Notes: generated by a model from the sequence alone, not told the origin. Shown: positions 26,475-35,825, numbered from the stretch's first letter. The stretch: 64,000 nt of DNA from Microbacterium oryzae (GCF_009735645.1 NZ_CP032550.1:2418001-2482000); one strand, 5' to 3'. Numbers and translations are program-made.

Positions 26475-27901
26475 CCGAGACGACCTCGCGCCCGCCCTAT
26501 GCGGGCACGCGCTACCCGCGCCTGGCCGACATCCCCGCCTTCACCGAGTGGATCGGCGGCGGATGGGCCGACGTCCAGACCCGTCCCGACCTGCCCGTCG
26601 GCGCGGCCGCCGCGAGCGCCGCTCACCGCGACCGGCTGAGCGCCGCGCTGCCGGGGCAGACGCTCGTCGTCGCCGCGGGAACCGCGCCCATCCGCAACGA
26701 CGACGCGGCATACGGCTTCCGCGCCGACAGCAGCTTCGTGTGGCTCACCTCCTGTCAGGTCGAGGACGCCGTGCTCGTGATGTGGGCTCGCGACGGCGGA
26801 CACGACGCGGTCCTCTACATGCCACCGCCCTTCCGGCCGGGCGACGCCGGGTTCTTCTCGAACGCCCTGCACGGCGAGCTCTGGGTCGGCCCGTCGGCCG
26901 GACTCCCGGAATGGGCGGACGCCCTCGGCGTCGAGGTGCGCCCGCTCGCCGACCTCGGCACCGCGACCGCGCGCCTGGGAGGCGCTCTCACCGCGCGGTC
27001 GGCCGTCGCCGTCGTCCCCGGTGCAGAGGCGTCGACCGAGCTCGAGCGCACGCTGTCGAACCTGCGGATGGTCAAGGACGCCTGGGAGATCGGGCAGCTC
27101 CGCGAGGCCATCGACGCCACCGTCAGCGGCTTCGGGGCCACCGTCGCCGAGATCCCCCGCGCGATCGCCGAGGGCCTCGGCGAGCGCTGGCTGCAGGGCA
27201 CGTTCGACCGTCATGCCCGCACCCTCGGCAACGGACCCGGCTACTCCACGATCGTCGGGTCCGGTGCGCACGCGCCGATCCTCCACTGGGTGCGCTGCGA
27301 CGGGCCGGTGCACGACGACGCGCTCCTCCTGCTCGACATGGGCGTCGAGGCGCGCTCGCTCTACACGGCGGACGTCACCCGCACCTTCCCCGCGAGCGGC
27401 TCCTTCGACGCCACGCAGCGCGAGGTGCACGATCTCGTCGAGAAGGCCCACCGCGCGGGGCTCGCCCAGATCCGCCCCGGCACGCCCTACCTCGACTTCC
27501 ATTTCGCGGCGATGGAGGTCATCGCGACGGGGCTGCACGACTGGGGTCTGCTGCCGGTCTCCGTCGACGAGGCGCTGTCCCCGCAGGGTCAGCAGCACCG
27601 CCGGTACCTCGCGTGCGGCATCGGGCACCACCTTGGTCTCGACGTGCACGACTGCAGCCAGGCGCACTACGAGGACTACATGGGCGCGGATCTCGTTCCC
27701 GGCGTCGTCATGACGGTGGAGCCCGGCCTCTACTTCCACGCGCACGACCTCACCCTGCCGCCCGAGCTGCGCGGCATCGGCGTGCGCCTGGAGGACGACA
27801 TCCTCGTCACCGAGACGGGGTCGGAGGTCCTCTCCGACGCCCTCCCCATCGACGCCGCGGGCATCGAGCTCTGGGTCGGCGAGCGGATGGCCGGACGGTG
27901 A
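26471..27901 (+). CDS. M24 metallopeptidase, Xaa-Pro aminopeptidase (PepP type)
   Basis: A 476-residue enzyme from ATG 26471. The N-terminal half is the AMP_N-type creatinase domain (IRNDDAAYGFRADSSFVWLT). The C-terminal pita-bread fold shows all five metal ligands: Asp pair in LLLLDMGVEARSLYTADVTR, His in CGIGHHLGLDVHD, Glu in MTVEPGLYF and Glu in VRLEDDILVT. It removes the residue before a proline. Paired with the S33 enzyme it could dismantle Pro/Hyp-rich peptides inside the cell. Confidence 0.87.
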   Translation: MTETTSRPPYAGTRYPRLADIPAFTEWIGGGWADVQTRPDLPVGAAAASAAHRDRLSAALPGQTLVVAAGTAPIRNDDAAYGFRADSSFVWLTSCQVEDAVLVMWARDGGHDAVLYMPPPFRPGDAGFFSNALHGELWVGPSAGLPEWADALGVEVRPLADLGTATARLGGALTARSAVAVVPGAEASTELERTLSNLRMVKDAWEIGQLREAIDATVSGFGATVAEIPRAIAEGLGERWLQGTFDRHARTLGNGPGYSTIVGSGAHAPILHWVRCDGPVHDDALLLLDMGVEARSLYTADVTRTFPASGSFDATQREVHDLVEKAHRAGLAQIRPGTPYLDFHFAAMEVIATGLHDWGLLPVSVDEALSPQGQQHRRYLACGIGHHLGLDVHDCSQAHYEDYMGADLVPGVVMTVEPGLYFHAHDLTLPPELRGIGVRLEDDILVTETGSEVLSDALPIDAAGIELWVGERMAGR

Positions 27902-30654
27902 CGGATATCGCGCCGCGCCTCGAGCCGTTCCCGCTCGGCGACGTCGCCCTCGGCGGGGGCAGCGTCTACCTCCGTGCGCGCGACGCCATGCTGGAGCTCG
28001 CTCGCGCCTACCCGGTCGACCGCCTGCTCGCGGTGTTCCGCGCGAATGCCGGAATCGACACGCGCAGGGCCGAGCCGCCCGGCGCCTGGGAGGGCTTCGG
28101 CCATCCGAGCGAGCAGGCGTGGGGCGAGGACGACTACCCCGGGAAGGACCGTGCGCAGACGGCGAATCTGCTGCGCGGGCACTACGCCGGGCACTTCCTG
28201 TCGATGCTGGCGCTGGCCGCCGCGAGCGAGCGCGACGAGACGCTGCGCGCCAAGGTCGAGGAGATGGTCGACGGTCTCGGCGAGGTGCAGGAGGCGCTCG
28301 CCGCGACGGGCCGCTTCTCCCACCCCGGCTTCCTCGCCGCCTACGGCGAATGGCAGTTCGCGCGCCTGGAGCACTTCGCCCCGTACGGCGAGATCTGGGC
28401 GCCGTACTACACGTGCCACAAGATCATGGCCGGCCTGCTCGACGCCTATGAGCTCGTCGGCAGCGAGCGCGCGCTGGAGATCGTCGTCGCGATGGGCCGG
28501 TGGGTCGCGCAGCGACTCGGGCGGCTCGACCACGACCGCATCCAGCGGATGTGGTCGCTCTACATCGCGGGCGAGTACGGCGGCATGAACGAGACGCTCG
28601 CGCGGCTCAGCCGCGTCGCCGGCATCCCCGAGTTCCTCGACACCGCGCGGCTGTTCGACATGGACCGGCTCATCGACGCCGGGGTGGACGGCGTCGACGT
28701 CCTCACCGGGATGCACGCCAACCAGCACCTGCCGCAGCTCATCGGATACGTGCACGAGTACGAGATCACCGGCGAGCGCCGGTATCTCGATGCCGTGATC
28801 GGTCTGTGGGAGCAGATCGTGCCCGGCCGGGTCTTCGCGCACGGCGGCACCGGCGAGAGCGAGCTCTGGGGCCCGCCGCAGACGGTCGCCGGCCACATCG
28901 GGCGCCGGAACGCCGAGACCTGCGCGACGTACAACCTCCTGAAGATCGCGCGGCTGCTCTTCCTGCACACCGAGGACCCGCGGTACATGGCGTACTACGA
29001 GCGGGCGTCGCTCAACCACGTGCTCGCTTCACGGCGTGCGGCTCGCTCGACGACGAGCCCCGAGGTCGCGTACATGTTCCCGGTCGACCCCGGCGCGCTG
29101 CCCGAGTTCGACAACATCGGCACGTGCTGCGGCGGCACCGGCCTGGAGAACCACGTCAAGCACCAGGACACCGTCTTCTTCCGCGCGGCCGACGGCGGCC
29201 CCGAGCTGTGGGTCAATCTGCTCGTGCCCGCCCGGCTCTCCTGGTGGGAGCAGGCCGTCGACGTCGTGCTCGACAGCGGCCATCCCTGGAGCGGGCGCAC
29301 CACGCTGCGCGTCGAGCCGGAGGCGGACGCCGTCGAGCTCACGCTTCACGTGCGCATCCCCGCCTGGGCGTCCGGGCCCGCCACGCTGCGGGTGGGTGAG
29401 GAGGTGCTCGTCGGCGAGCCGGGAACGTACGTCGCCCTCACCCGTGGGTGGCGCCGCGGCGAGGTCCTCGACATCGACGTGCCGATGACCCTGCAGGCGC
29501 AGGGCGCCATCGACGACCCCGCGCTCCGCAGCGTGCACCTCGGGCCGAGCGTGCTCGTCGCGCGGGACGACGCGACGACGACGCGCGAGCTGCCGCTCGA
29601 CGGCCTGCGCCGGCTCGACGGCACCCTCCTCGACGACCGCGGCGTCGAGAGCAGTTCCGCCGCGGACGCGGGCGTGCGGCTGCAGGCGGATGGCCATCTC
29701 GCGATCTCGGGGATGCGCTTCGAGCCGGTCTGGACCGGGTCCGACGCGCGCTATCACATGTATGTGCGCGCGCGAGCGACGGAGGTCGCCTTCGCCAGCA
29801 CCCCGACGGGTGTCCCCGCTCGCGTGCGTGCCGACGGGCGGACGCTTCTCGACGACGTCTGGGCCGAGCCCCTTCCGCGCACCCGCGACGAGTTCCTCGA
29901 GCGCGTGCAGGAGAGCGCGCTCGCCGCTCGACGCGACGGCCTGCTCACGCGCGCCGAACTCGAGCGCGTGCTCGTGGGTGCCGGCGCCGCGGACATCGAC
30001 GGCTCCGGCGTGACCCGCCGTGCGCGCATCGCCGCCGCCGGCGACGCGGGAGTGGGCTGGGAGCTCCGCGAGACCGGCGATGTCGTCTGGACGCTGCCGG
30101 GCGGCCTCGACGACGCGCCGCTTCCCCCGCACGTCACCATCGAGACCGACGCACCTCCCGCCGGGTCGGGCTGGTTCACGGCGACGCCGGTCGTCACGAT
30201 CACGGCCGTGGACGTGTCGGAGGGCGAGCATGATCCGCTCGTCGTGGAGGTGCGGACCGGCGAGGAGCCGTGGCGCAGCTACGACGGCCCCGTGCCGGTC
30301 GAGGCCGAGGGCGTCGTCCGGGTCGAGGCGCGCGCCACGAGCGCAGCCGGACTCACCGGGTACACCGCCCGCGAGCTGGCGGTGGACACCGCAGCTCCCG
30401 CCGTCGAGGCGCGCGTGCGGTTCCTCGGCGCGAGCGTCGAGATCACCCTCATCGCGCAGGACGAGACGTCCGGGGTCGAGCGGATCCAGTGGGGTGGCGA
30501 GGGCACGTTCTGGGCGACGTTCCAGGAGGCGTTCGTCCGCACGCTGACCGATCGGGAGCAGGTGATCGAGTTCTCCGCCACCGACCGTGCGGGGAACGAG
30601 GGCGTCCGCCAGCGGCTCGTGCTCCCGGCGCTCGAACCCGCGGGATCCGCGTGA
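27898..30654 (+). CDS. GH127-type beta-L-arabinofuranosidase (DUF1680) with C-terminal beta-sandwich
   Basis: A 918-residue glycosidase with a GTG start at 27898 overlapping the peptidase stop. Residues 1-430 form the (alpha/alpha)6 domain. HGGTGESE (Glu320/Glu322) holds the likely acid/base, and RNAETCATYNLLK (Glu340, Cys342) with IGTCCGGTGLENH (Cys410, Cys411) gives the Glu-Cys-Cys-Cys zinc site known from HypBA1. Residues 640-918 look like Ig/OmpL47-type modules (ITAVDVSEGEH, IEFSATDRAGNEG). No signal peptide is present, so it acts after import. In the family, substrates are beta-L-arabinofuranosides linked to hydroxyproline in plant extensins, which fits the surrounding genes. GH146 is an alternative. 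Confidence 0.8.
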   Translation: MTDIAPRLEPFPLGDVALGGGSVYLRARDAMLELARAYPVDRLLAVFRANAGIDTRRAEPPGAWEGFGHPSEQAWGEDDYPGKDRAQTANLLRGHYAGHFLSMLALAAASERDETLRAKVEEMVDGLGEVQEALAATGRFSHPGFLAAYGEWQFARLEHFAPYGEIWAPYYTCHKIMAGLLDAYELVGSERALEIVVAMGRWVAQRLGRLDHDRIQRMWSLYIAGEYGGMNETLARLSRVAGIPEFLDTARLFDMDRLIDAGVDGVDVLTGMHANQHLPQLIGYVHEYEITGERRYLDAVIGLWEQIVPGRVFAHGGTGESELWGPPQTVAGHIGRRNAETCATYNLLKIARLLFLHTEDPRYMAYYERASLNHVLASRRAARSTTSPEVAYMFPVDPGALPEFDNIGTCCGGTGLENHVKHQDTVFFRAADGGPELWVNLLVPARLSWWEQAVDVVLDSGHPWSGRTTLRVEPEADAVELTLHVRIPAWASGPATLRVGEEVLVGEPGTYVALTRGWRRGEVLDIDVPMTLQAQGAIDDPALRSVHLGPSVLVARDDATTTRELPLDGLRRLDGTLLDDRGVESSSAADAGVRLQADGHLAISGMRFEPVWTGSDARYHMYVRARATEVAFASTPTGVPARVRADGRTLLDDVWAEPLPRTRDEFLERVQESALAARRDGLLTRAELERVLVGAGAADIDGSGVTRRARIAAAGDAGVGWELRETGDVVWTLPGGLDDAPLPPHVTIETDAPPAGSGWFTATPVVTITAVDVSEGEHDPLVVEVRTGEEPWRSYDGPVPVEAEGVVRVEARATSAAGLTGYTARELAVDTAAPAVEARVRFLGASVEITLIAQDETSGVERIQWGGEGTFWATFQEAFVRTLTDREQVIEFSATDRAGNEGVRQRLVLPALEPAGSA

Positions 30655-30690
30655 TCTCGCCATAGACACGGACGTATCCCGCCGACTAGC

Positions 30691-30703
30691 ATTGCAATTG
30701 TAC
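30691..30703 (+). promoter_or_regulatory. Predicted second operator upstream of the hydroxyproline genes
   Basis: ATTGCAATTGTAC contains the same words, ATTGCA and TTGTAC, as the palindrome at 19682-19702. It lies in the only real gap (91 bp) within the locus, 43 bp before the DapA-family gene. It may mark an internal promoter controlled by the same GntR regulator. A TAGCAT just before it (30687-30692) could be a -10 box. Confidence 0.42.
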
Positions 30704-30745
30704 TCATCCGATGACGCGCGTTGAGCGTCCGCCAGAAAGACGACT

Positions 30746-31654
30746 ATGACTGAGAAGAAGCCCTGGCACGGCGTCAACCTCGCCACCACCCTCCCCTTCC
30801 ACGAAGACCTCTCCGTGGCCTACGACGCGTACGCCGAGCACGTGCGCTTCACGACCGCGAACGGCGTCACGGGGATCATCCCCAACGGCTCGCTCGGCGA
30901 GTACCAGACCCTCACCGAGGACGAGCGCAAGCAGGTGTTCCTGACCGCCGTCGAGGCGGCCCCGGAAGGCGTCGCGGTCATCCCCGGCGTCGGCGCGTAC
31001 GGCGCCCTCGAGAGCGTGCGCCTCACCGAGCACGCCGCGGAGAACGGCGCTCCCGCCGTCATGCTCCTGCCCCCGAACGCGTACCGCGCGAGTGACGACG
31101 AGGTCGTCGAGCACTTCCGCCGCGTCGCCGCCGTCGGCCTGCCGGTGCTGGCATACAACAACCCGATCGACACCAAGGTCGACCTCCGCCCCGACCTGCT
31201 CGCGCGCATGTTCGACGAGGGCCTCATCGTCTCGGTCAAGGAGTTCTCGGGCGACGTCCGCCACGCGTACGAGATCCGCGAGCTCGCTCCGGGCCTCGAC
31301 ATCTCCATCGGCTCCGACGACGTCGTGCTCGAGCTCGGCATCAACGGCGCCGTCGGCTGGGTCGCCGGCTACCCGAACGCGATCCCGGCCGCCACCGTCG
31401 AGCTGTACGACCTCTCGACCTCGAACGACCCCGAGAAGTGGGCGCGCGCTCGCGAGATCTACCGCGACCTGCACCCGCTGCTCCGCTGGGACTCGAAGAC
31501 CTGGTTCGTCCAGGCCATCAAGCTCTCGCAGCAGGTCGCGGGCGTCGCGCCCGTCGGCATCACGACGCGCCCGCCGCGCCTGCCGCTTCCCGAGGCCATC
31601 CGCGACCAGATCATCGCCGACACCGAGGCCGTCCTGGCCAAGGGATACCGTTGA
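30746..31654 (+). CDS. DapA-family lyase, probable 1-pyrroline-4-hydroxy-2-carboxylate deaminase
   Basis: A 302-residue N-acetylneuraminate lyase/DHDPS-family enzyme. Schiff-base Lys165 is in IVSVKEFSGD and Tyr137 is in LAYNNP; the phosphate/carboxylate loop is NGSLGEYQTLT. In hydroxyproline pathways this family member converts 1-pyrroline-4-hydroxy-2-carboxylate to 2-oxoglutarate semialdehyde and ammonia. The adjacent epimerase, dehydrogenase and semialdehyde dehydrogenase genes support that choice over lysine synthesis. ATG 30746 follows AGAAAGAC. Confidence 0.82.
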   Translation: MTEKKPWHGVNLATTLPFHEDLSVAYDAYAEHVRFTTANGVTGIIPNGSLGEYQTLTEDERKQVFLTAVEAAPEGVAVIPGVGAYGALESVRLTEHAAENGAPAVMLLPPNAYRASDDEVVEHFRRVAAVGLPVLAYNNPIDTKVDLRPDLLARMFDEGLIVSVKEFSGDVRHAYEIRELAPGLDISIGSDDVVLELGINGAVGWVAGYPNAIPAATVELYDLSTSNDPEKWARAREIYRDLHPLLRWDSKTWFVQAIKLSQQVAGVAPVGITTRPPRLPLPEAIRDQIIADTEAVLAKGYR

Positions 31655-31680
31655 TCCGCTGACCGGAGAGGGGGAAGACC

Positions 31681-32682
31681 GTGCGAACGAGGCATCTGTA
31701 CCACGCCGTGGACTCGCACACGGAGGGCATGCCCACCCGTGTGATCGTCGGGGGAGTCGGCACCCTTCCCGGCGCGACCATGGAGGAGCGCCGGCTGTGG
31801 TTCATGGCGAACCGGGATGACCTCCGCACGCTCCTCATGACCGAGCCGCGCGGGCACAGCGCGATGAGCGGTGCGATCCTGCAGCCGCCCACGCGCCCCG
31901 ACGCGGATTACGGCGTGCTCTACATCGAGGTGTCCGGCTGCCTGCCGATGTGCGGGCACGGGACGATCGGCGTCGCGACCGTGCTCGTCGAGACGGGCAT
32001 GGTCGCCGTCGAGGAGCCGATCACGACCATCCGCCTCGACACCCCGGCGGGGCTCGTCATCGCCGAGGTGGCCGTCACGGACGGGCACGCCGACAGCGTG
32101 ACCATCCGCAACGTGCCGTCGTTCGTGGTGGGGCTCGACCGCTCGGTCGAGGTGCCCGGCTACGGCACGGTCGGATACGACCTCGCCTTCGGCGGCAACT
32201 TCTATGCGATCGTCAAGCTCGACTCCCTCGGGCTCCCGTTCGACCGCGCGCACAAGGACGAGCTGCTGCAGGCAGGGCTCGCGATCATGGCGGCCGTCGA
32301 GGCCGCCGACGCGCCCGTGCACCCGGTCGACCCCTCCATCCGCGGGTGCCATCACGTGTACCTGGAGGCACCGGGTTCGACCGCGCAGCACTCGCGGCAC
32401 GCCATGGCGATCTACCCGGGCTGGTTCGATCGCTCCCCCTGCGGGACGGGGACGAGCGCGCGGATGGCGCAGCTGCATGCGCGAGGGGAGCTCGCGCTGG
32501 GTGCGGACTTCGTCAACGAGTCGTTCATCGGCACGTCGTTCACGGGCCGGCTCGTCGAGGAGACGACGGTGGCCGGAGTCCCGGCGGTCGTGCCCACGGT
32601 CACCGGCCGCGCCTGGGTGACCGGCACGGCGCAGTACATGCTCGATCCGAGCGACCCGTTCCCGCACGGTTTCGTGCTGTGA
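31681..32682 (+). CDS. 4-hydroxyproline 2-epimerase (proline racemase family)
   Basis: A 333-residue enzyme with both catalytic cysteines of the two-base mechanism: Cys91 in LPMCGHGTIG and Cys254 in RSPCGTGTSARMA. Cys at both positions marks racemase/epimerase; a Thr at the first site would indicate trans-3-hydroxyproline dehydratase. It should convert trans-4-hydroxy-L-proline to cis-4-hydroxy-D-proline. GTG 31681 follows GAGAGGGGGAAG. True proline racemase activity is less likely because D-Hyp dehydrogenase genes follow. Confidence 0.87.
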   Translation: MRTRHLYHAVDSHTEGMPTRVIVGGVGTLPGATMEERRLWFMANRDDLRTLLMTEPRGHSAMSGAILQPPTRPDADYGVLYIEVSGCLPMCGHGTIGVATVLVETGMVAVEEPITTIRLDTPAGLVIAEVAVTDGHADSVTIRNVPSFVVGLDRSVEVPGYGTVGYDLAFGGNFYAIVKLDSLGLPFDRAHKDELLQAGLAIMAAVEAADAPVHPVDPSIRGCHHVYLEAPGSTAQHSRHAMAIYPGWFDRSPCGTGTSARMAQLHARGELALGADFVNESFIGTSFTGRLVEETTVAGVPAVVPTVTGRAWVTGTAQYMLDPSDPFPHGFVL

Positions 32683-33662
32683 GCGTTCCGGTCATCGACG
32701 CCGCGGCGATCGCGTCCGCCCTCACCCGGGCGGACGCGGTGGCCGCGATCGAGGAGGCGCTGCGCGCGGGGCAGGACGTCGAGGCCGACACCCCGCGCCT
32801 GTTCCGCCAGCTGGAGGCGGGGGAGTTCCTCCTCATGCCCGCCGAGTCGCCCGCGCACGCCGGCGTGAAGGTGGCCACCGTCGCGCCCGGCAATCCCGCG
32901 CGCGGGCTGCCGAAGATCCATGCCTGGTACCTCCTCTTCGACGCGCAGACGCTGCAGCCGGCCGCGCTCCTGGAGGGGACGTTCCTCACCATCCTCCGCA
33001 CCCCCGCGGTGACCGCCGCCGCCATCCGCGCTCTGCTGCGCGCGCACCCCTCGAGCGCGCGCGAGCGCATCGACCGTCTGCTCGTGATGGGGACCGGGCC
33101 GCAGGCCGAGGCGCACGTGCGTACGCTCGCCGACATCCTCCCCGTCGGCCGCGTCGACGTGGTCGGGCGGAACGCCGAGCGCGCGGCGGCGCTGGCCGAC
33201 CGGCTCGCGGCCGACGGCATCGCGGCCCGCCCGAGTTCGCGTGAGGCCACGCGGGAAGCGGACGTCGTCGTGACGGCGACGTCGTCCTCCGAGCCGGTCC
33301 TCGACCTCGCCGACGTGTCGCCGGACGCCGTCGTCGCCGCGATCGGCGCCCATGGCCCCGGCCACCGTGAGCTGGGGGCCGACCTCGTGCGTGCCGCCGA
33401 TCTCGTCGTGGAGGCCCGCTCATCGGCCTTCCGTGAGAGCGGCAACCTCCTGCAGGCGCGCTCGGTCGACGGCTGGAAGGCGGGACTGCAGCCGGTGGCG
33501 AACCTGCGCGAGCTCGTCGGCGCGGGCATCGAGCGCCGAGCGGGACGCCCCGCCGTGTACGCGGGGGTGGGCATGTCCTGGGAGGATCTCGCCATCGCCG
33601 AGAAGATCATGAGGAGGCTCGCACCGCACCGGTCGGGCCACTCGGAGGAGGGGGCATCGTGA
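32679..33662 (+). CDS. Ornithine cyclodeaminase/mu-crystallin family protein
   Basis: A 327-residue NAD(P)-dependent enzyme with a GTG start at 32679 overlapping the epimerase stop. Family marks are FLLMPAESPAHAGVKVATVAPGN (shorter than the classic GGK-containing motif), the Rossmann loop LLVMGTGPQAEAHVR, and VVAAIGAHGPGHRELG. In hydroxyproline clusters such proteins are often 1-pyrroline-2-carboxylate reductases, which would salvage the product of D-proline oxidation. Ornithine cyclodeaminase itself has little sense here. Confidence 0.75.
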   Translation: MSVPVIDAAAIASALTRADAVAAIEEALRAGQDVEADTPRLFRQLEAGEFLLMPAESPAHAGVKVATVAPGNPARGLPKIHAWYLLFDAQTLQPAALLEGTFLTILRTPAVTAAAIRALLRAHPSSARERIDRLLVMGTGPQAEAHVRTLADILPVGRVDVVGRNAERAAALADRLAADGIAARPSSREATREADVVVTATSSSEPVLDLADVSPDAVVAAIGAHGPGHRELGADLVRAADLVVEARSSAFRESGNLLQARSVDGWKAGLQPVANLRELVGAGIERRAGRPAVYAGVGMSWEDLAIAEKIMRRLAPHRSGHSEEGAS

Positions 33663-34366
33663 CCACACCCGCGACGCGCAATGTCGTCCGGCTGCAGAAG
33701 CAGCCGAGCATTCGGGAGACGGTGAAGAAGGCGCTCCGCTCCGCCATCATCAGCGGCGAGATGCAGCCGGGGCAGGTGTACTCGGGCCCGAGCCTCGCCG
33801 AGCAGTTCGGCGTCTCGGCGACGCCCATCCGCGAGGCCATGCTCGACCTCGTGCGGGAGGGTCTCGTGGTGGCGATGCCCAACCGCGGCTTCCAGGTGAC
33901 GGAGGTCGCGGAGAAGGACCTCGTCGAGGTCACGCAGATCCGCCTGCTTCTGGAGCCCCCCGCGGTCGAGATCGCCACGCCGCTCGTCCCTGCGGACGCG
34001 CTCCCCGGATTGCGCGCGCAGTGCGACCTCATCGTCCGGCATGCCGAGGAGGGCGACCTCGTCAGCTACCTCTCCGCCGACAGCGACTTCCATCTGGCGC
34101 TGCTGCAGCATGCGGGCAACGACCGGCTGACCGAGCTCGTGGCATCGCTGCGCTCGCAGACGCGCCTGTTCGGCCTCGCCGCCCTCTTCCGGCAGGGGCG
34201 CCTCGCGGCGTCCGCACGGGAGCATCACGCCATGGTGGATGCGATCGAGCAGGGCGACGCGGCCCTCGCGCGCGAGCTCGTGCACGCGCACATCGAGCAC
34301 GTGCTCACGGATTGGTCCGACCCCGCCGCGGGCGAAGCCGCCGGCGAGGCCGTGGGCGCTTCGTGA
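33659..34366 (+). CDS. GntR-family regulator (FCD/FadR type) of the hydroxyproline locus
   Basis: A 235-residue regulator with a GTG start overlapping the previous gene by 4 nt. The winged helix is at about 15-80 (VKKALRSAIISGEMQPGQ, SLAEQFGVSATPIREAMLDLV). The FCD effector domain follows with DFHLALLQHAGN and the metal-type His in AREHHAMVDAIEQGDAALA. Being inside the operon, it is probably autoregulated. Likely sites are the TTGTAC/ATTGCA elements at 19682 and 30691, and the likely inducer is hydroxyproline or an intermediate. Activator or repressor mode cannot be read. Confidence 0.83.
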   Translation: MTTPATRNVVRLQKQPSIRETVKKALRSAIISGEMQPGQVYSGPSLAEQFGVSATPIREAMLDLVREGLVVAMPNRGFQVTEVAEKDLVEVTQIRLLLEPPAVEIATPLVPADALPGLRAQCDLIVRHAEEGDLVSYLSADSDFHLALLQHAGNDRLTELVASLRSQTRLFGLAALFRQGRLAASAREHHAMVDAIEQGDAALARELVHAHIEHVLTDWSDPAAGEAAGEAVGAS

Positions 34367-35529
34367 TCCGCGCCGCCGAGCCCGCGGATCTCGTCATCAT
34401 CGGCGCGGGCATCATGGGCGCGGCCACCGCTTGCTTCGCGGCGGCAGCAGGACTCAGCGTCGTCGTCGTGGAGCGCGGATCCATCGCGTCGGGAACCAGC
34501 AGCCGCTGCGAGGGCAATCTCCTCGTCTCCGACAAGGAGCTCGGCCCCGAGCTCGAGCTCGCCCGCTACGCGCAGAACGTCTGGCGGCAGGACCTCGCCG
34601 AGCACGCGGGGGTGTGGGAGTTCGAGTCCAAGGGCGGCATCATCGTCGCGGAGAACGAGGCCAGCGCCACCGCCCTCACCGCGCTCGCGGAGCACCAGCG
34701 CGGCCTCGGCATCGAGGTCGAGCTGCTGCCGGACATCGCCGACGTGCGGCGGCTCGAGCCGTACATCAACCCCGCGCTCGCGGGCGGCGCGTTCTACCCC
34801 GAGGACGCCCAGGTGCAGCCGGTGCTCGCCACCCATCACCTCCTGAAGCTCGCACGCGAGAACGGCGCGCGAGTGCTCACCCGCACCCCCGTGCTCGCGA
34901 TCGAGACCGCCGGCGGTCGTGTCTCCGGGGTGCGGACGCCCGACGGCGTCATCGGTGCGGGCGCCGTGATCAACTGCGCGGGCGCCTGGGCGAGCGACGT
35001 CGCCGCACTGGCGGACCTCGATCTCCCCGTGCTCCCGCGCCGGGGCTTCGTGCTCGTCACCGAGCCCGTGCCCGTGACGATCCACCACAAGGTGTACTCC
35101 GCCGGTTACGTCGGCGACGTGGCGAGCTCGGATGCCGGCCTGCAGGTCTCGCCGGTCGTCGAGGGCACCCCGAGCGGGACCATCCTGCTCGGCGCGAGCC
35201 GCGAGCGGGTCGGCTTCGACGAGCGGTTCTCGATGGAGGCCGTCTCGCGCATCGCGCGGGCGGGGATCGGCCTCTTCCCCGCGCTCGCCGACCTCCGCCT
35301 GCTGCGCACCTACTCGGGCTTCCGCCCCTACTGCCCCGACCACCTGCCCGTCATCGGCCCCGACGCACGCCTCCCCGGTCTGTGGCATTCGGCCGGCCAG
35401 GAGGGCGCCGGGATCGGGCTGTCCGTCGGGATCGCGAAGCTCCTCACGCAGGCGCTCCAGGGTGAGGAGACCGACCTCGATCTCGCGCCGTTCCGACCCG
35501 AACGATTCGAAGGGAAGCTCGCCGCATGA
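34363..35529 (+). CDS. D-hydroxyproline dehydrogenase, FAD subunit (DAO/HcnC-like beta)
   Basis: A 388-residue DAO-family flavoprotein with a GTG start overlapping the GntR stop. The N-terminal FAD fingerprint is LVIIGAGIMGAATACFAAAAG with VVVVERG. The C-terminal RTYSGFRPYCPDHLPVIGP and HSAGQEGAGIGLS are typical of glycine/D-amino-acid oxidases. It oxidises cis-4-hydroxy-D-proline to 1-pyrroline-4-hydroxy-2-carboxylate. Electrons should pass to the two next subunits. The three-gene order (beta, small Fe-S, alpha) matches the heteromeric D-Hyp dehydrogenase of other bacteria. Confidence 0.83.
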   Translation: MIRAAEPADLVIIGAGIMGAATACFAAAAGLSVVVVERGSIASGTSSRCEGNLLVSDKELGPELELARYAQNVWRQDLAEHAGVWEFESKGGIIVAENEASATALTALAEHQRGLGIEVELLPDIADVRRLEPYINPALAGGAFYPEDAQVQPVLATHHLLKLARENGARVLTRTPVLAIETAGGRVSGVRTPDGVIGAGAVINCAGAWASDVAALADLDLPVLPRRGFVLVTEPVPVTIHHKVYSAGYVGDVASSDAGLQVSPVVEGTPSGTILLGASRERVGFDERFSMEAVSRIARAGIGLFPALADLRLLRTYSGFRPYCPDHLPVIGPDARLPGLWHSAGQEGAGIGLSVGIAKLLTQALQGEETDLDLAPFRPERFEGKLAA

Positions 35530-35825
35530 CCGAAGACGCGCCTGCCGGAGCGACCCTGACGTTCGACGGCCGCCCCATCCCGTTCCGCCCCGGACAGACC
35601 GTCGGCGCCGCCCTCACGGCGCAGGGCATCGTGTCGTGGCGGACGACCCGTCGCGAGCACACCGAGCGCGGGCTGTTCTGCGGCATCGGCGTGTGCTTCG
35701 ACTGCCTCGTCACCGTCGACGGCCAGCGTGTGCAGCGAGCGTGCATCACTCCCGCCTGCGACGGGCAGGATGTGCGCAGCGAGCACCCGGACACCGCACT
35801 GCCGATCCCGGGGGAGCAGGCATGA
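35526..35825 (+). CDS. Dehydrogenase small [2Fe-2S] subunit (gamma)
   Basis: A 99-residue plant-type ferredoxin domain. The four cluster ligands are Cys52, Cys57 and Cys60 in FCGIGVCFDC and Cys73 in RACITPAC. The N-terminal part (TLTFDGRPIPFRPGQTVGAAL) is the beta-grasp strand pair. ATG 35526 overlaps the previous stop. It carries electrons between the two flavin subunits of the D-hydroxyproline dehydrogenase and has no independent role in known systems. Confidence 0.85.
   Translation: MTEDAPAGATLTFDGRPIPFRPGQTVGAALTAQGIVSWRTTRREHTERGLFCGIGVCFDCLVTVDGQRVQRACITPACDGQDVRSEHPDTALPIPGEQA

Noticed and set aside
29029..30789. Long antisense frame opposite the GH127 gene
   Set aside because: Its translation has no recognisable domain, and the sense strand carries the GH127 zinc-site motifs.
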